Positions 45,303-52,928 of a stretch of 64,000 nt of DNA are shown here, piece by piece. The notes under the pieces are model-generated. The model saw only the letters and a program-made list of their open reading frames with translations, ran no database searches and was not told the DNA's origin. The position numbers and the translations under genes were made by a program. Position 1 is the first letter of the stretch. Each line of letters starts with the position of its first letter. The stretch spans positions 151,242 to 215,241 of the forward strand of contig NZ_JBHSLA010000006.1 of assembly GCF_042657385.1 (NCBI RefSeq). The letters run 5' to 3'. The stretch comes from Algorimicrobium hallyeonense. Lineage in GTDB: Bacteria > Bacteroidota > Bacteroidia > Flavobacteriales > Flavobacteriaceae.

Positions 45303-46028
45303 TTGTCGAAAGTAAATCCATATAAAGATAGTAACCTAGGAAAGAAAGAGCAGGTTACAAAAATGTTTGATACTATTTCTGGAAATTACGATGGTTTAAA
45401 TCGTGTTATTTCCTTTGGTATTGATGTGTCTTGGCGAAAAAAAGTACTCGCTATTATAAAAGCAAGTAATCCTGAAACCATTTTAGATATTGCAACGGGA
45501 ACTGGCGATTTGGCCATTATGCTTGCTCAAACCAATGCCAAAAAAATTGTTGGTTTTGATATTAGTAGCGGTATGCTAGAAATAGGCAAACAAAAAGTAG
45601 CTCATAAAAATCTAGATAATAAGATAGACATGGTTTTAGGCGATTCTGAAAACATGCCGTTTGAAAATAATTCTTTTGACGCCATTACGGTTGCCTTTGG
45701 TATTCGAAATTTTGAAACCCTAGAAAAAGGCTTATCTGAAATTCATCGTGTGCTAAAACCTGGAGGCACTTTTGTGATTCTTGAAACCTCCATGCCAACC
45801 AAAACACCTTACAAACAAGGTTATAAATTTTACACTAAAAATATTTTACCAGTTATTGGTAAATTGTTTTCAAAAGACAAAACAGCCTATGCTTATTTAT
45901 GCGAATCTGCTTCTGTTTTTCCTTTTGGTGAGGAATTAAACAATATTTTGCGTAAAATTGGGTTTACTAATGTGAATGACTTGCCACAAACATTTGGTGT
46001 GGCTACTATTTATACATTATCAAAATAG
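45303..46028 (+). CDS. ubiE: Demethylmenaquinone methyltransferase (UbiE/MenG), TTG start
   Basis: This 241-residue SAM-dependent methyltransferase adds the C-methyl group in menaquinone synthesis. The family motifs FDTISGNYDGLNRVISFG, DIATGTGDLAI, ENMPFENNSFDAITVAFGIRNF and LETSMP are present. The start is TTG at 45303: an in-frame TAA lies at 45297-45299 and the next Met is residue 21, inside the conserved start of the domain, so TTG is well supported. It is followed 4 bp later by porT, an arrangement common in flavobacteria. Confidence 0.95.
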   Translation: MSKVNPYKDSNLGKKEQVTKMFDTISGNYDGLNRVISFGIDVSWRKKVLAIIKASNPETILDIATGTGDLAIMLAQTNAKKIVGFDISSGMLEIGKQKVAHKNLDNKIDMVLGDSENMPFENNSFDAITVAFGIRNFETLEKGLSEIHRVLKPGGTFVILETSMPTKTPYKQGYKFYTKNILPVIGKLFSKDKTAYAYLCESASVFPFGEELNNILRKIGFTNVNDLPQTFGVATIYTLSK

Positions 46029-46032
46029 TTTT

Positions 46033-46746
46033 ATGAGAAAACATGTTGTCCTTTTTGGGTTTATTTTACTATCGCAAGTAGCTTCGGCACAATTATTTTC
46101 AAAAGAAAAAATCAGGAATTTGGAAACTGAAGATAAAAGGCTTTTAAGTTATGGTTTCTTTTTAGGGTACAACAGTTATGATTTTAATTTTGATTATAAT
46201 ACGGATCAGGCTGATATTTTAGTAGAAAAAACAGGAGGCTTTAGTGTTGGTTTAATTGGAAATCTGCGTATTATGGAATACATGGATCTACGTTTTGAGC
46301 CTGGTTTATATATTACAACACGGAATTTAGTTTACGATGAAAGTTATTTTCAAGGTATGGAATTTACGGATACGGATTTAAAGCGCGAAGTAAAATCTAC
46401 CTACATCCATTTTCCGTTGTTAATGAAATTTTCTACCAAACGTATCAATAATTTTAAGCCGTTTGTGGTTGCGGGATTATCTACAGCTTTAAATTTATCG
46501 AGTAACGAAAATAATCCAGACGATAATAGCAGCGGACAATTTAGAACTAAAAAGAATATGTTCTTTTACGAAGTTGGCTTTGGGGTAGACTTTTATCTTT
46601 ACTTCTTTAAATTTACACCATCTATCCGCGGCGTTTTTGCACTTAATGACGAAATTATTCAAGATAAGGACCCTAACAGTCCTTGGACAAGCAATGTAAA
46701 TACTATGAAAACGCGTGGTGTGTTTTTAAACTTTACGTTTCAGTAA
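46033..46746 (+). CDS. porT: Type IX secretion / gliding protein PorT (SprT)
   Basis: This is a 237-residue protein with a signal peptide (about 1-20, ending ASAQ) followed by an outer-membrane beta-barrel pattern: alternating strands such as GFFLGYNSYDFNF, YMDLRFEPGLYITT, THFPLLMKF-like segments and a C-terminal Phe (FTFQ). PorT is required for T9SS assembly. I chose the ATG at 46033 because it begins the signal peptide; an upstream in-frame start would overlap ubiE. It is co-transcribed with ubiE. Confidence 0.9.
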   Translation: MRKHVVLFGFILLSQVASAQLFSKEKIRNLETEDKRLLSYGFFLGYNSYDFNFDYNTDQADILVEKTGGFSVGLIGNLRIMEYMDLRFEPGLYITTRNLVYDESYFQGMEFTDTDLKREVKSTYIHFPLLMKFSTKRINNFKPFVVAGLSTALNLSSNENNPDDNSSGQFRTKKNMFFYEVGFGVDFYLYFFKFTPSIRGVFALNDEIIQDKDPNSPWTSNVNTMKTRGVFLNFTFQ

Positions 46747-46747
46747 T

Positions 46748-46798
46748 TGTTAGTTGTTAAAAAATGGCATAATTCCCGTTTCAACTCAACAACTAACA
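46748..46798. terminator. Long-loop inverted repeat between convergent genes, possible bidirectional terminator
   Basis: A perfect 11-bp inverted repeat, TGTTAGTTGTT (46748-46758) and AACAACTAACA (46788-46798), encloses 29 nt. It starts 2 bp after the porT stop and ends 10 bp before the end of the convergent RNA methyltransferase gene. There is no strong T run, so termination is only a suggestion. Confidence 0.45.
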
Positions 46799-46807
46799 TC
46801 TTAACAA

Positions 46808-47527
46808 TTACCCCCTTTTAAATTCACTCAACAAAACAGCCGTTGCAGTAGCTACATTTAAGCTTTCAGTAGCTTGAATTGCGCCAAAGCGTGGAATACT
46901 AATGCGTTTTGTGATATGTTTTTCAATAGGTTCAGAAATGCCATTAGCTTCATTTCCCATAACTAAAACGCCTTCTGGAATTAATGCTTCATTATACACA
47001 TTGTCACCATCCATAAAAGCACCATAAATTGGGGATGTAGTCGCGCTCAAATACGCATTCAAATCTGTATAGCTAACTTGCACGCGCGTAATAGAACCCA
47101 TGGTTGCTTGAATAACCTTTGGGTTATAACAATCCACGGTTTGTTCACTACAAACTAAATTTTGAATTCCAAACCAATCGCATAACCTGATAATTGTTCC
47201 TAAATTTCCTGGATCGCGAATATCATCCAGGGCTAAAATAAAACCGCCTTTTGGTAGCCTTTCAACTTGAGGAATTTTAAAAATAGCCAAAGCTTGGTTG
47301 GGTGTTTTTAAGAAACTGATTTTCTTTAAATCCGTCTCTGAAATAAGCGTTTCCAAATCAGCATCCAAATTACATGTTGAAACGGTATATACGTGATGTA
47401 ACTCCAAATTAGAATTTAAAAGCTCCGCTATAGTTTTTATACCTTCAGCCACAAACAATCCATGTTGCTGTCTGTACTTTTTTTGTTTTAAACTCGTTAT
47501 TAGTTTTATTTGGTTTTTTGATAACAT
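46808..47527 (-). CDS. TrmH-family (SpoU) RNA 2'-O-methyltransferase
   Basis: This 239-residue protein has an N-terminal substrate-binding domain (SLKQKKYRQQHGLFVAEG) and a SPOUT knot domain with the three motifs ALDDIRDPGNLGTIIR, VLVMGNEANGIS and ISIPRFGAIQATESLNVATA. It methylates ribose in rRNA or tRNA; the target is not clear. The ATG at 47527 is preferred over 47554, because the latter adds nine non-conserved residues. It is divergent from the TamL-like gene. Confidence 0.92.
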   Translation of the reverse strand: MLSKNQIKLITSLKQKKYRQQHGLFVAEGIKTIAELLNSNLELHHVYTVSTCNLDADLETLISETDLKKISFLKTPNQALAIFKIPQVERLPKGGFILALDDIRDPGNLGTIIRLCDWFGIQNLVCSEQTVDCYNPKVIQATMGSITRVQVSYTDLNAYLSATTSPIYGAFMDGDNVYNEALIPEGVLVMGNEANGISEPIEKHITKRISIPRFGAIQATESLNVATATAVLLSEFKRG

Positions 47528-47709
47528 GAAACCGATTTTAATTGGTGCAAACAAAATTAGAAATAATAAAACACAAACCTTTCAAAATGTGTCATTATAT
47601 ATATGCTTTATTTCGGTTGAAATAATGTATTTTTGAGGCAATTATTATATTTTTTGTCAGTCCAAATTACATACCAAAAGCATCACTAAATTTTTATAAA
47701 TCAGTATCC

Positions 47710-50235
47710 TTGAGAATATATTCTTCAAAAATAGCCTTTTATATTACGTTCGCTCTGTTTTTTGTGTCTTGTAATACCATAAAACATGTTGAAGAAGATC
47801 AGCAACTACTAACTAGCAACACCGTTACGGTGAATGATAAGGTAAATAATACGGAAACCATTAACAATTTACTTTACCAGAAACCAAACCGAAAACTATT
47901 AACAATTCCCATTCGGTTACATATTTACAATTTAGCACGGCCAAATATCGATTCTATTTTAAAAGCGAATATTGCTAAAAAACCCAATCGTGAGGAAAAC
48001 TTGGAGCGCTTTCTGTCCAAAAAACAACTAGATCAATACATAGAATCTAGAAAAGGTATTAACACCTGGTTAAAAACCACCGGTGAAGCGCCCGTTATTT
48101 TAAATGATGAAAAAACCAAACGTTCTATAAATCGGTTGGAAGCTTACTATTTTCATAACGGTTGGTTTACAACCAAAGCAACATCAGAAACCACAAAAAT
48201 AGATTCCAGTCGTTCTAAAGTGGATTATTATGTTACCACAGGCGATCCTTATATAGTTGATTCTTTAAGCGTGAAAATAGCATCACCAGCAATAGACACT
48301 TTATATAATGAATCTAAAAAACAATCCCATATTCAATTAAACAAACAGTATAAAACGACAACGTTTGAACAAGAAAAGGATCGATTAACAGATTACTTTA
48401 GAAATCATGGTGTCTATCATTTTAGTGAAGATTATATATACTTTGAAATGGATACCATTGACACAGATAAAAAAGTAAAAGTTGAATTACAAATTCAAGA
48501 TCGACTCATAAAAAATGATGATTCCTCCAGGCGTGAACCGTTCACTATTTACAAAATAAAAGACGTTAACATTTATACAGACTATTCCTATCAAGATCGG
48601 AATAAGATGCAAAAAGACTCTACGAAATTTAAAGGTTACAACTTGTTTAGTAATGACAAATTACGCTTCAAGCCAAAAGCTTTAACAGATGTGGTTTTCA
48701 TTACGCCCGATTCCACCTTTAGAGATAGCGACAGGACTTTATCTTACAGGCATATTTCAGAATTACGAACCTTTAAATACCCAAACATTGAATATGTTGA
48801 GAATCCCGATACCACTCTAACTGCCAATGTCTACTTAACACCTTTAAAGAAATTTGGTTTAGAATTTAGTGCTGAAGTATCTCAAAGTAACATTCAAACT
48901 ATTGGACTGTCCTTTAATCCTTCTGTGCTTATGCGAAATGTTTTTGGTGGTGCCGAAACCTTACAACTAACAGCCTTCGGGTCCATAGGAGCTTCAAAAG
49001 ATGGCGCCAATGATGATGATAAGTTTTTTGATATTAACGAATGGGGTGCCGATTTAAAATTAACGGTTCCGCGTTTATTGCTTCCATTTAATACCCAGAA
49101 ACTCATTCCAAAAAGCATGTCACCCAGCACACGAATGAGTATTTCCACTTCCAGCCAAACCAATATTGGATTGGATAAACAAACGCTTTCTGGAACACTT
49201 AATTACCGCTGGAAACCGAATTTTAAAGTCACCAACCGATTCGATTTATTTAGTGTTCAATATGTAAAAAACTTAAATCCAGATAATTATTTCAATGTAT
49301 ATAGCACTTCCTATAATACTTTGAATGACATAGCTCAAGATATTAATTATATTGGGCCTAATGATGAGTTAGGCATACCAAATCAAGCCAATGAATTTAT
49401 TCAAGAATCTACAGGCGACAACCCGCCAAATGGCTTGACTTCAGACAATATTCAGAATATTAACTACATTAATGAACGTCAGGAACGTTTAACAGAAAAC
49501 AACTTAATCATTGCTTCTAGTTATAATTATGTAAGGGATAATAGAACAAGTTTATTCGACGAGAATTTCTCCATTTTTAGAGGAAAAATAGAATCGGCAG
49601 GAAATTTACTTTCTCTGGCGTCCAATGCTTTTGGAAGTCCAAAAAACGCGAATGATAATTACGAGATTTTTGATGTTGCCTATTCACAATATATTAAAAC
49701 CGAATTCGATTATATTAAACATTGGGATTTAGGCAAAAAACAAGTTTTAGCACTTCGAAGCTTTTTTGGAATTGCCATTCCTTATGGTAATTCAAACAGT
49801 ATTCCCTTTTCAAAAAGTTTCTTTGCAGGAGGTACTAATGACAATCGCGCATGGACTGCCTACAGTTTAGGCCCTGGAAGCTCAGACAGCAATGATGAAT
49901 TTAATGAAGCCAACCTGAAGTTAGCCTTCAATTTAGAATACCGGTTTAATGTATTTGGCGATTTTTATGCCGCCTTTTTTGCCGATGCCGGAAATATCTG
50001 GAACGTTTTGGATAATATTGAAGACCCACAAGCAACCTTTACCAGTTTTCAATCTTTAGAAGATATTGCCTTAGGAACAGGATTTGGATTGCGTTACGAT
50101 TTTGGCTTTATTATTTTCCGTTTTGACACGGGCTTTAAAACCTACGATCCGTCTTACGAAATGGGCAACCGCTGGCTAAATGATTATAATTTCACCAATG
50201 CTGTTTATAACATTGGTATCAATTACCCGTTTTAA
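47710..50235 (+). CDS. tamL: BamA/TamA-family outer membrane lipoprotein (TamL-like), TTG start
   Basis: This is an 841-residue Omp85-family protein. It begins with a lipoprotein signal (lipobox FVSC near residue 21), followed by POTRA-like regions (to about 400) and a C-terminal beta-barrel ending in a Phe (GINYPF). SFFAGGTNDNRAWTAYSLGPG carries the barrel-lid motif of the family. Bacteroidetes have lipid-anchored TamA homologues (TamL) that work in outer-membrane assembly, and this fits. The start is TTG at 47710; the reading frame has no ATG before the signal peptide. Neighbouring tamB is not in the window. Confidence 0.85.
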   Translation: MRIYSSKIAFYITFALFFVSCNTIKHVEEDQQLLTSNTVTVNDKVNNTETINNLLYQKPNRKLLTIPIRLHIYNLARPNIDSILKANIAKKPNREENLERFLSKKQLDQYIESRKGINTWLKTTGEAPVILNDEKTKRSINRLEAYYFHNGWFTTKATSETTKIDSSRSKVDYYVTTGDPYIVDSLSVKIASPAIDTLYNESKKQSHIQLNKQYKTTTFEQEKDRLTDYFRNHGVYHFSEDYIYFEMDTIDTDKKVKVELQIQDRLIKNDDSSRREPFTIYKIKDVNIYTDYSYQDRNKMQKDSTKFKGYNLFSNDKLRFKPKALTDVVFITPDSTFRDSDRTLSYRHISELRTFKYPNIEYVENPDTTLTANVYLTPLKKFGLEFSAEVSQSNIQTIGLSFNPSVLMRNVFGGAETLQLTAFGSIGASKDGANDDDKFFDINEWGADLKLTVPRLLLPFNTQKLIPKSMSPSTRMSISTSSQTNIGLDKQTLSGTLNYRWKPNFKVTNRFDLFSVQYVKNLNPDNYFNVYSTSYNTLNDIAQDINYIGPNDELGIPNQANEFIQESTGDNPPNGLTSDNIQNINYINERQERLTENNLIIASSYNYVRDNRTSLFDENFSIFRGKIESAGNLLSLASNAFGSPKNANDNYEIFDVAYSQYIKTEFDYIKHWDLGKKQVLALRSFFGIAIPYGNSNSIPFSKSFFAGGTNDNRAWTAYSLGPGSSDSNDEFNEANLKLAFNLEYRFNVFGDFYAAFFADAGNIWNVLDNIEDPQATFTSFQSLEDIALGTGFGLRYDFGFIIFRFDTGFKTYDPSYEMGNRWLNDYNFTNAVYNIGINYPF

Positions 50236-50249
50236 GCTATTAATTTTAT

Positions 50250-50257
50250 TATTTTTG
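50250..50257 (+). promoter_or_regulatory. Possible -7 promoter element for fbaA
   Basis: TATTTTTG fits TAnnTTTG and lies 20 bp before the fbaA start, in the 42-bp gap after the TamL-like gene. Confidence 0.35.
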
Positions 50258-50277
50258 TTTCTTTAAAACCACAAATT

Positions 50278-51345
50278 ATGTCACATTCTATTAAACCAGG
50301 CGTTGCTACTGGACACGAAGTTCAAGCCATTTTTAAGTTAGCTAAAGAAAAAGGCTTTGCCTTACCAGCTGTAAATGTTGTTGGTTCCAACTCAATAAAT
50401 GGTGTTCTGGAAACGGCTAGAGATTTAAATGCGCCCGTAATTATTCAATTTTCAAATGGTGGTGGTGTTTTTAATGCTGGAAAAGGCTTAAGTAATGAAA
50501 ATCAAAAAGCCGCTATTGCTGGTTGCATAGCAGGTGCTAAACATGTGCATCTAATGGCAGAAGCCTACGGTGTTCCGGTTATTTTACATACCGATCATTG
50601 TGCTAAAAAACTATTGCCTTGGATAGATGGTTTATTGGATGCTAGTGAAGTGCATTTTAAAGAAACTGGTAAACCACTTTACAGCTCGCACATGATTGAT
50701 TTAAGTGAAGAGCCAATTGAGGAAAACATAGAAATTTGCAAACGCTATTTAGAGCGCATGAGCAAAATGGGCATGACCCTTGAAATTGAATTAGGTATTA
50801 CAGGTGGTGAAGAAGATGGTGTAGATAATACGGATGTGGACGATTCTAAATTATACACACAACCCGATGAAGTTGCTTACGCGTATGAAGAATTAAGTAA
50901 AGTAAGCGATCAATTTACAATTGCGGCAGCCTTCGGAAATGTACATGGTGTTTACAAACCTGGGAATGTAAAATTAACGCCAAAAATTCTTAAAAATTCG
51001 CAAGCACATATTTCAGAAAAATTTAATGTAGAACATAACCATATTGATTTTGTTTTTCATGGAGGATCTGGAAGTACAGTTGAAGAAATTCGCGAAGCCA
51101 TTGGTTATGGTGTTATTAAAATGAATATTGACACGGATATGCAATATGCCTTTACATCTGGCGTTCGTGATTACATAATAGAAAAACAAGCCTATTTACA
51201 AACACAAATAGGAAATCCAGATGGCGATGATGTGCCAAATAAAAAATATTACGATCCGCGCGTTTGGCTACGTAAGGGTGAAGAAACATTTGTTGCACGT
51301 TTAAAGAAGGCTTTTGAAGACTTGAACAACGTGAACACTTTATAA
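50278..51345 (+). CDS. fbaA: Class II fructose-bisphosphate aldolase
   Basis: This 355-residue zinc enzyme splits or makes fructose 1,6-bisphosphate in glycolysis and gluconeogenesis. Metal and active-site blocks are HTDHCAKK (His and Asp), EIELGITGGEEDG, FGNVHGVY and FVFHGGSGS. The length is that of the E. coli type (359). It lies between the TamL-like gene and accD and appears to be its own unit. Confidence 0.97.
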   Translation: MSHSIKPGVATGHEVQAIFKLAKEKGFALPAVNVVGSNSINGVLETARDLNAPVIIQFSNGGGVFNAGKGLSNENQKAAIAGCIAGAKHVHLMAEAYGVPVILHTDHCAKKLLPWIDGLLDASEVHFKETGKPLYSSHMIDLSEEPIEENIEICKRYLERMSKMGMTLEIELGITGGEEDGVDNTDVDDSKLYTQPDEVAYAYEELSKVSDQFTIAAAFGNVHGVYKPGNVKLTPKILKNSQAHISEKFNVEHNHIDFVFHGGSGSTVEEIREAIGYGVIKMNIDTDMQYAFTSGVRDYIIEKQAYLQTQIGNPDGDDVPNKKYYDPRVWLRKGEETFVARLKKAFEDLNNVNTL

Positions 51346-51384
51346 AATAAAAGCGCAAAAAACACGCATTTCAAATTAAACGTG

Positions 51385-51392
51385 TAATTTTG
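51385..51392 (+). promoter_or_regulatory. Possible -7 promoter element for accD
   Basis: TAATTTTG matches TAnnTTTG 78 bp before the accD start. The -33 element is not clear. Confidence 0.4.
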
Positions 51393-51470
51393 CTTGTCTA
51401 ACTAACGCGAATACTAACGGCTTTTAATAGTGAAAACCGTTACTCGCATAACTTAAAATCGTTAAGCACT

Positions 51471-52328
51471 ATGTCTTGGTTTAAACGAAAAGAAAAAGGA
51501 ATTCAAACCTCTACGGAGCAAAAGAAAGACACACCCAAAGGGTTGTGGTATAAATCGCCAACAGGAAAAATTGTTGATGCTAAAGAATTAGAGCAAAACT
51601 TTTACGTGAGTCCTGAAGACGGTTATCACGTAAGAATTGGGAGTAACGAATACTTCAAAATCTTATTTGACGATAATAAATTCAAGGAATTAGATGCTAA
51701 ATTAGAATCTAAAGATCCTTTGAAATTTGAAGACACTAAAAAGTATCCAGACCGTTTAAAAGCAGCTCAAGAAAAAACCAAACTTCAAGACGCTGTTCGT
51801 ACAGCCGTTGGAAAATCTAAAGGAAACGATTTAGTCGTTGCCTGTATGGATTTCTCATTTATAGGAGGTTCTATGGGGTCTGTGGTTGGCGAAAAAATAG
51901 CACGAGCTGGACAATATGCTTTAAAGAAAAAAATACCGTTCATGATTATCTCCAAATCTGGAGGTGCACGTATGATGGAAGCCGCTTTATCCTTAATGCA
52001 ATTGGCAAAAACCTCGGTTGTTTTGGCACAATTAGCAGATGCTGGCATACCGTACATATCTTTATGTACAGATCCAACAACCGGCGGAACAACCGCCTCT
52101 TTTGCCATGTTAGGCGATATTAATATTGCAGAACCAGGTGCTTTAATTGGATTTGCTGGACCACGCGTAGTTCGTGATACCACAGGACAAGATTTACCAG
52201 AAGATTTCCAAACATCGGAATTTTTATTAGAACACGGTTTCTTGGATTTTATTTCACACCGTAAAAATTTAAAAAACAAAGTGAACTTATATATTGATTT
52301 AATTACCAATCAGCCATTAAGAGCATAA
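51471..52328 (+). CDS. accD: Acetyl-CoA carboxylase carboxyltransferase subunit beta
   Basis: This 285-residue subunit transfers the carboxyl group from biotin to acetyl-CoA, the first step of fatty acid synthesis. The crotonase-like core is intact (SGGARMMEAALSLMQ, DPTTGGTTASFAMLGD, AGPRVV). The N-terminal zinc ribbon, which in E. coli AccD has four Cys, has none here: the positions read WYKSPTG and YVSPEDGYH, and the first Cys of the protein is at about residue 125. From memory the same cysteine loss occurs in other flavobacterial AccD proteins, so it looks lineage-wide, not a mutation. accA is not in the window. Confidence 0.95.
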   Translation: MSWFKRKEKGIQTSTEQKKDTPKGLWYKSPTGKIVDAKELEQNFYVSPEDGYHVRIGSNEYFKILFDDNKFKELDAKLESKDPLKFEDTKKYPDRLKAAQEKTKLQDAVRTAVGKSKGNDLVVACMDFSFIGGSMGSVVGEKIARAGQYALKKKIPFMIISKSGGARMMEAALSLMQLAKTSVVLAQLADAGIPYISLCTDPTTGGTTASFAMLGDINIAEPGALIGFAGPRVVRDTTGQDLPEDFQTSEFLLEHGFLDFISHRKNLKNKVNLYIDLITNQPLRA

Positions 52329-52413
52329 TTAGGGTTACTAATTAGTAGCTAATGCCCTAAAAAACAGCGTGGGACTTTTTCAAACAAAAAACGGCTGAAT
52401 AATTAAAATTTAC

Positions 52414-52421
52414 TATATTTG
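52414..52421 (+). promoter_or_regulatory. Bacteroidetes -7 promoter element for rpsO
   Basis: TATATTTG is a perfect TAnnTTTG match, 54 bp before the rpsO start. The upstream TTG is not obvious. Confidence 0.55.
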
Positions 52422-52475
52422 CAGCTTGAAAGAAAAACTTTCATATACATAACAATCATTTACAATAATATTAGA

Positions 52476-52745
52476 ATGTATTTATCAAAAGAAGAAAAGC
52501 AAGAGCTTTTCGCAAAGCACGGTAACGGAAAAACCGATACTGGAAGCGCAGAAGGCCAAATTGCATTATTTACACAACGCATCGAGCATTTAACACAGCA
52601 CTTAAAAACGAATCGTAAAGATTACAATACGGAGCGTTCATTAGTAATGTTAGTAGGTAAGCGTCGTGCATTACTAGATTACTTAATTAAGAAAGATATC
52701 TTAAGATATCGTGCTATTATTAAGGAATTAGGATTAAGAAAATAA
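52476..52745 (+). CDS. rpsO: 30S ribosomal protein S15
   Basis: This is an 89-residue S15 that binds the central domain of 16S rRNA. The ATG at 52476 (MYLSKEEKQ) gives the family length; a longer reading frame from 52419 would place the promoter inside the coding region. The conserved TDTGSAEGQIALFT and RSLVMLVGKRRALLDYL segments are present. It is followed by a terminator and then pnp, the same gene order as in E. coli. Confidence 0.97.
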   Translation: MYLSKEEKQELFAKHGNGKTDTGSAEGQIALFTQRIEHLTQHLKTNRKDYNTERSLVMLVGKRRALLDYLIKKDILRYRAIIKELGLRK

Positions 52746-52753
52746 TCACATTT

Positions 52754-52776
52754 AAGAGGCTTCGCGCCTCTTTTTT
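52754..52776 (+). terminator. Rho-independent terminator of rpsO
   Basis: A 7-bp stem (AAGAGGC 52754-52760 with GCCTCTT 52766-52772, loop TTCGC) is followed by a T run to 52776. It lies 8 bp after the rpsO stop. Confidence 0.88.
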
Positions 52777-52830
52777 GTTTTAAACATAACGCAATCGTAA
52801 GCGTATAAAATTCGTAAATAAGAAGCTAGA

Positions 52831-52849
52831 TCCCGAAATAAGTTTGGGA
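52831..52849 (+). promoter_or_regulatory. Stem-loop in the pnp leader region
   Basis: TCCCGAA (52831-52837) and TTTGGGA (52843-52849) form a 7-bp stem with one G-U pair and a 5-nt loop, 80 bp before the pnp start. In E. coli a leader stem controls pnp through RNase III; whether this small hairpin has such a role is not known. Confidence 0.3.
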
Positions 52850-52928
52850 CTAAAGGTTTTTCATTGGTCACATACACACAACAACTACAACAACACAACG
52901 ACCATTGTTTAATTAGAATTAAAAATTT

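Noticed and set aside
51785..52309. A 174-codon open frame on the minus strand inside accD
   Set aside because: It is antisense to a clear AccD core; the composition is that of a reversed coding frame.
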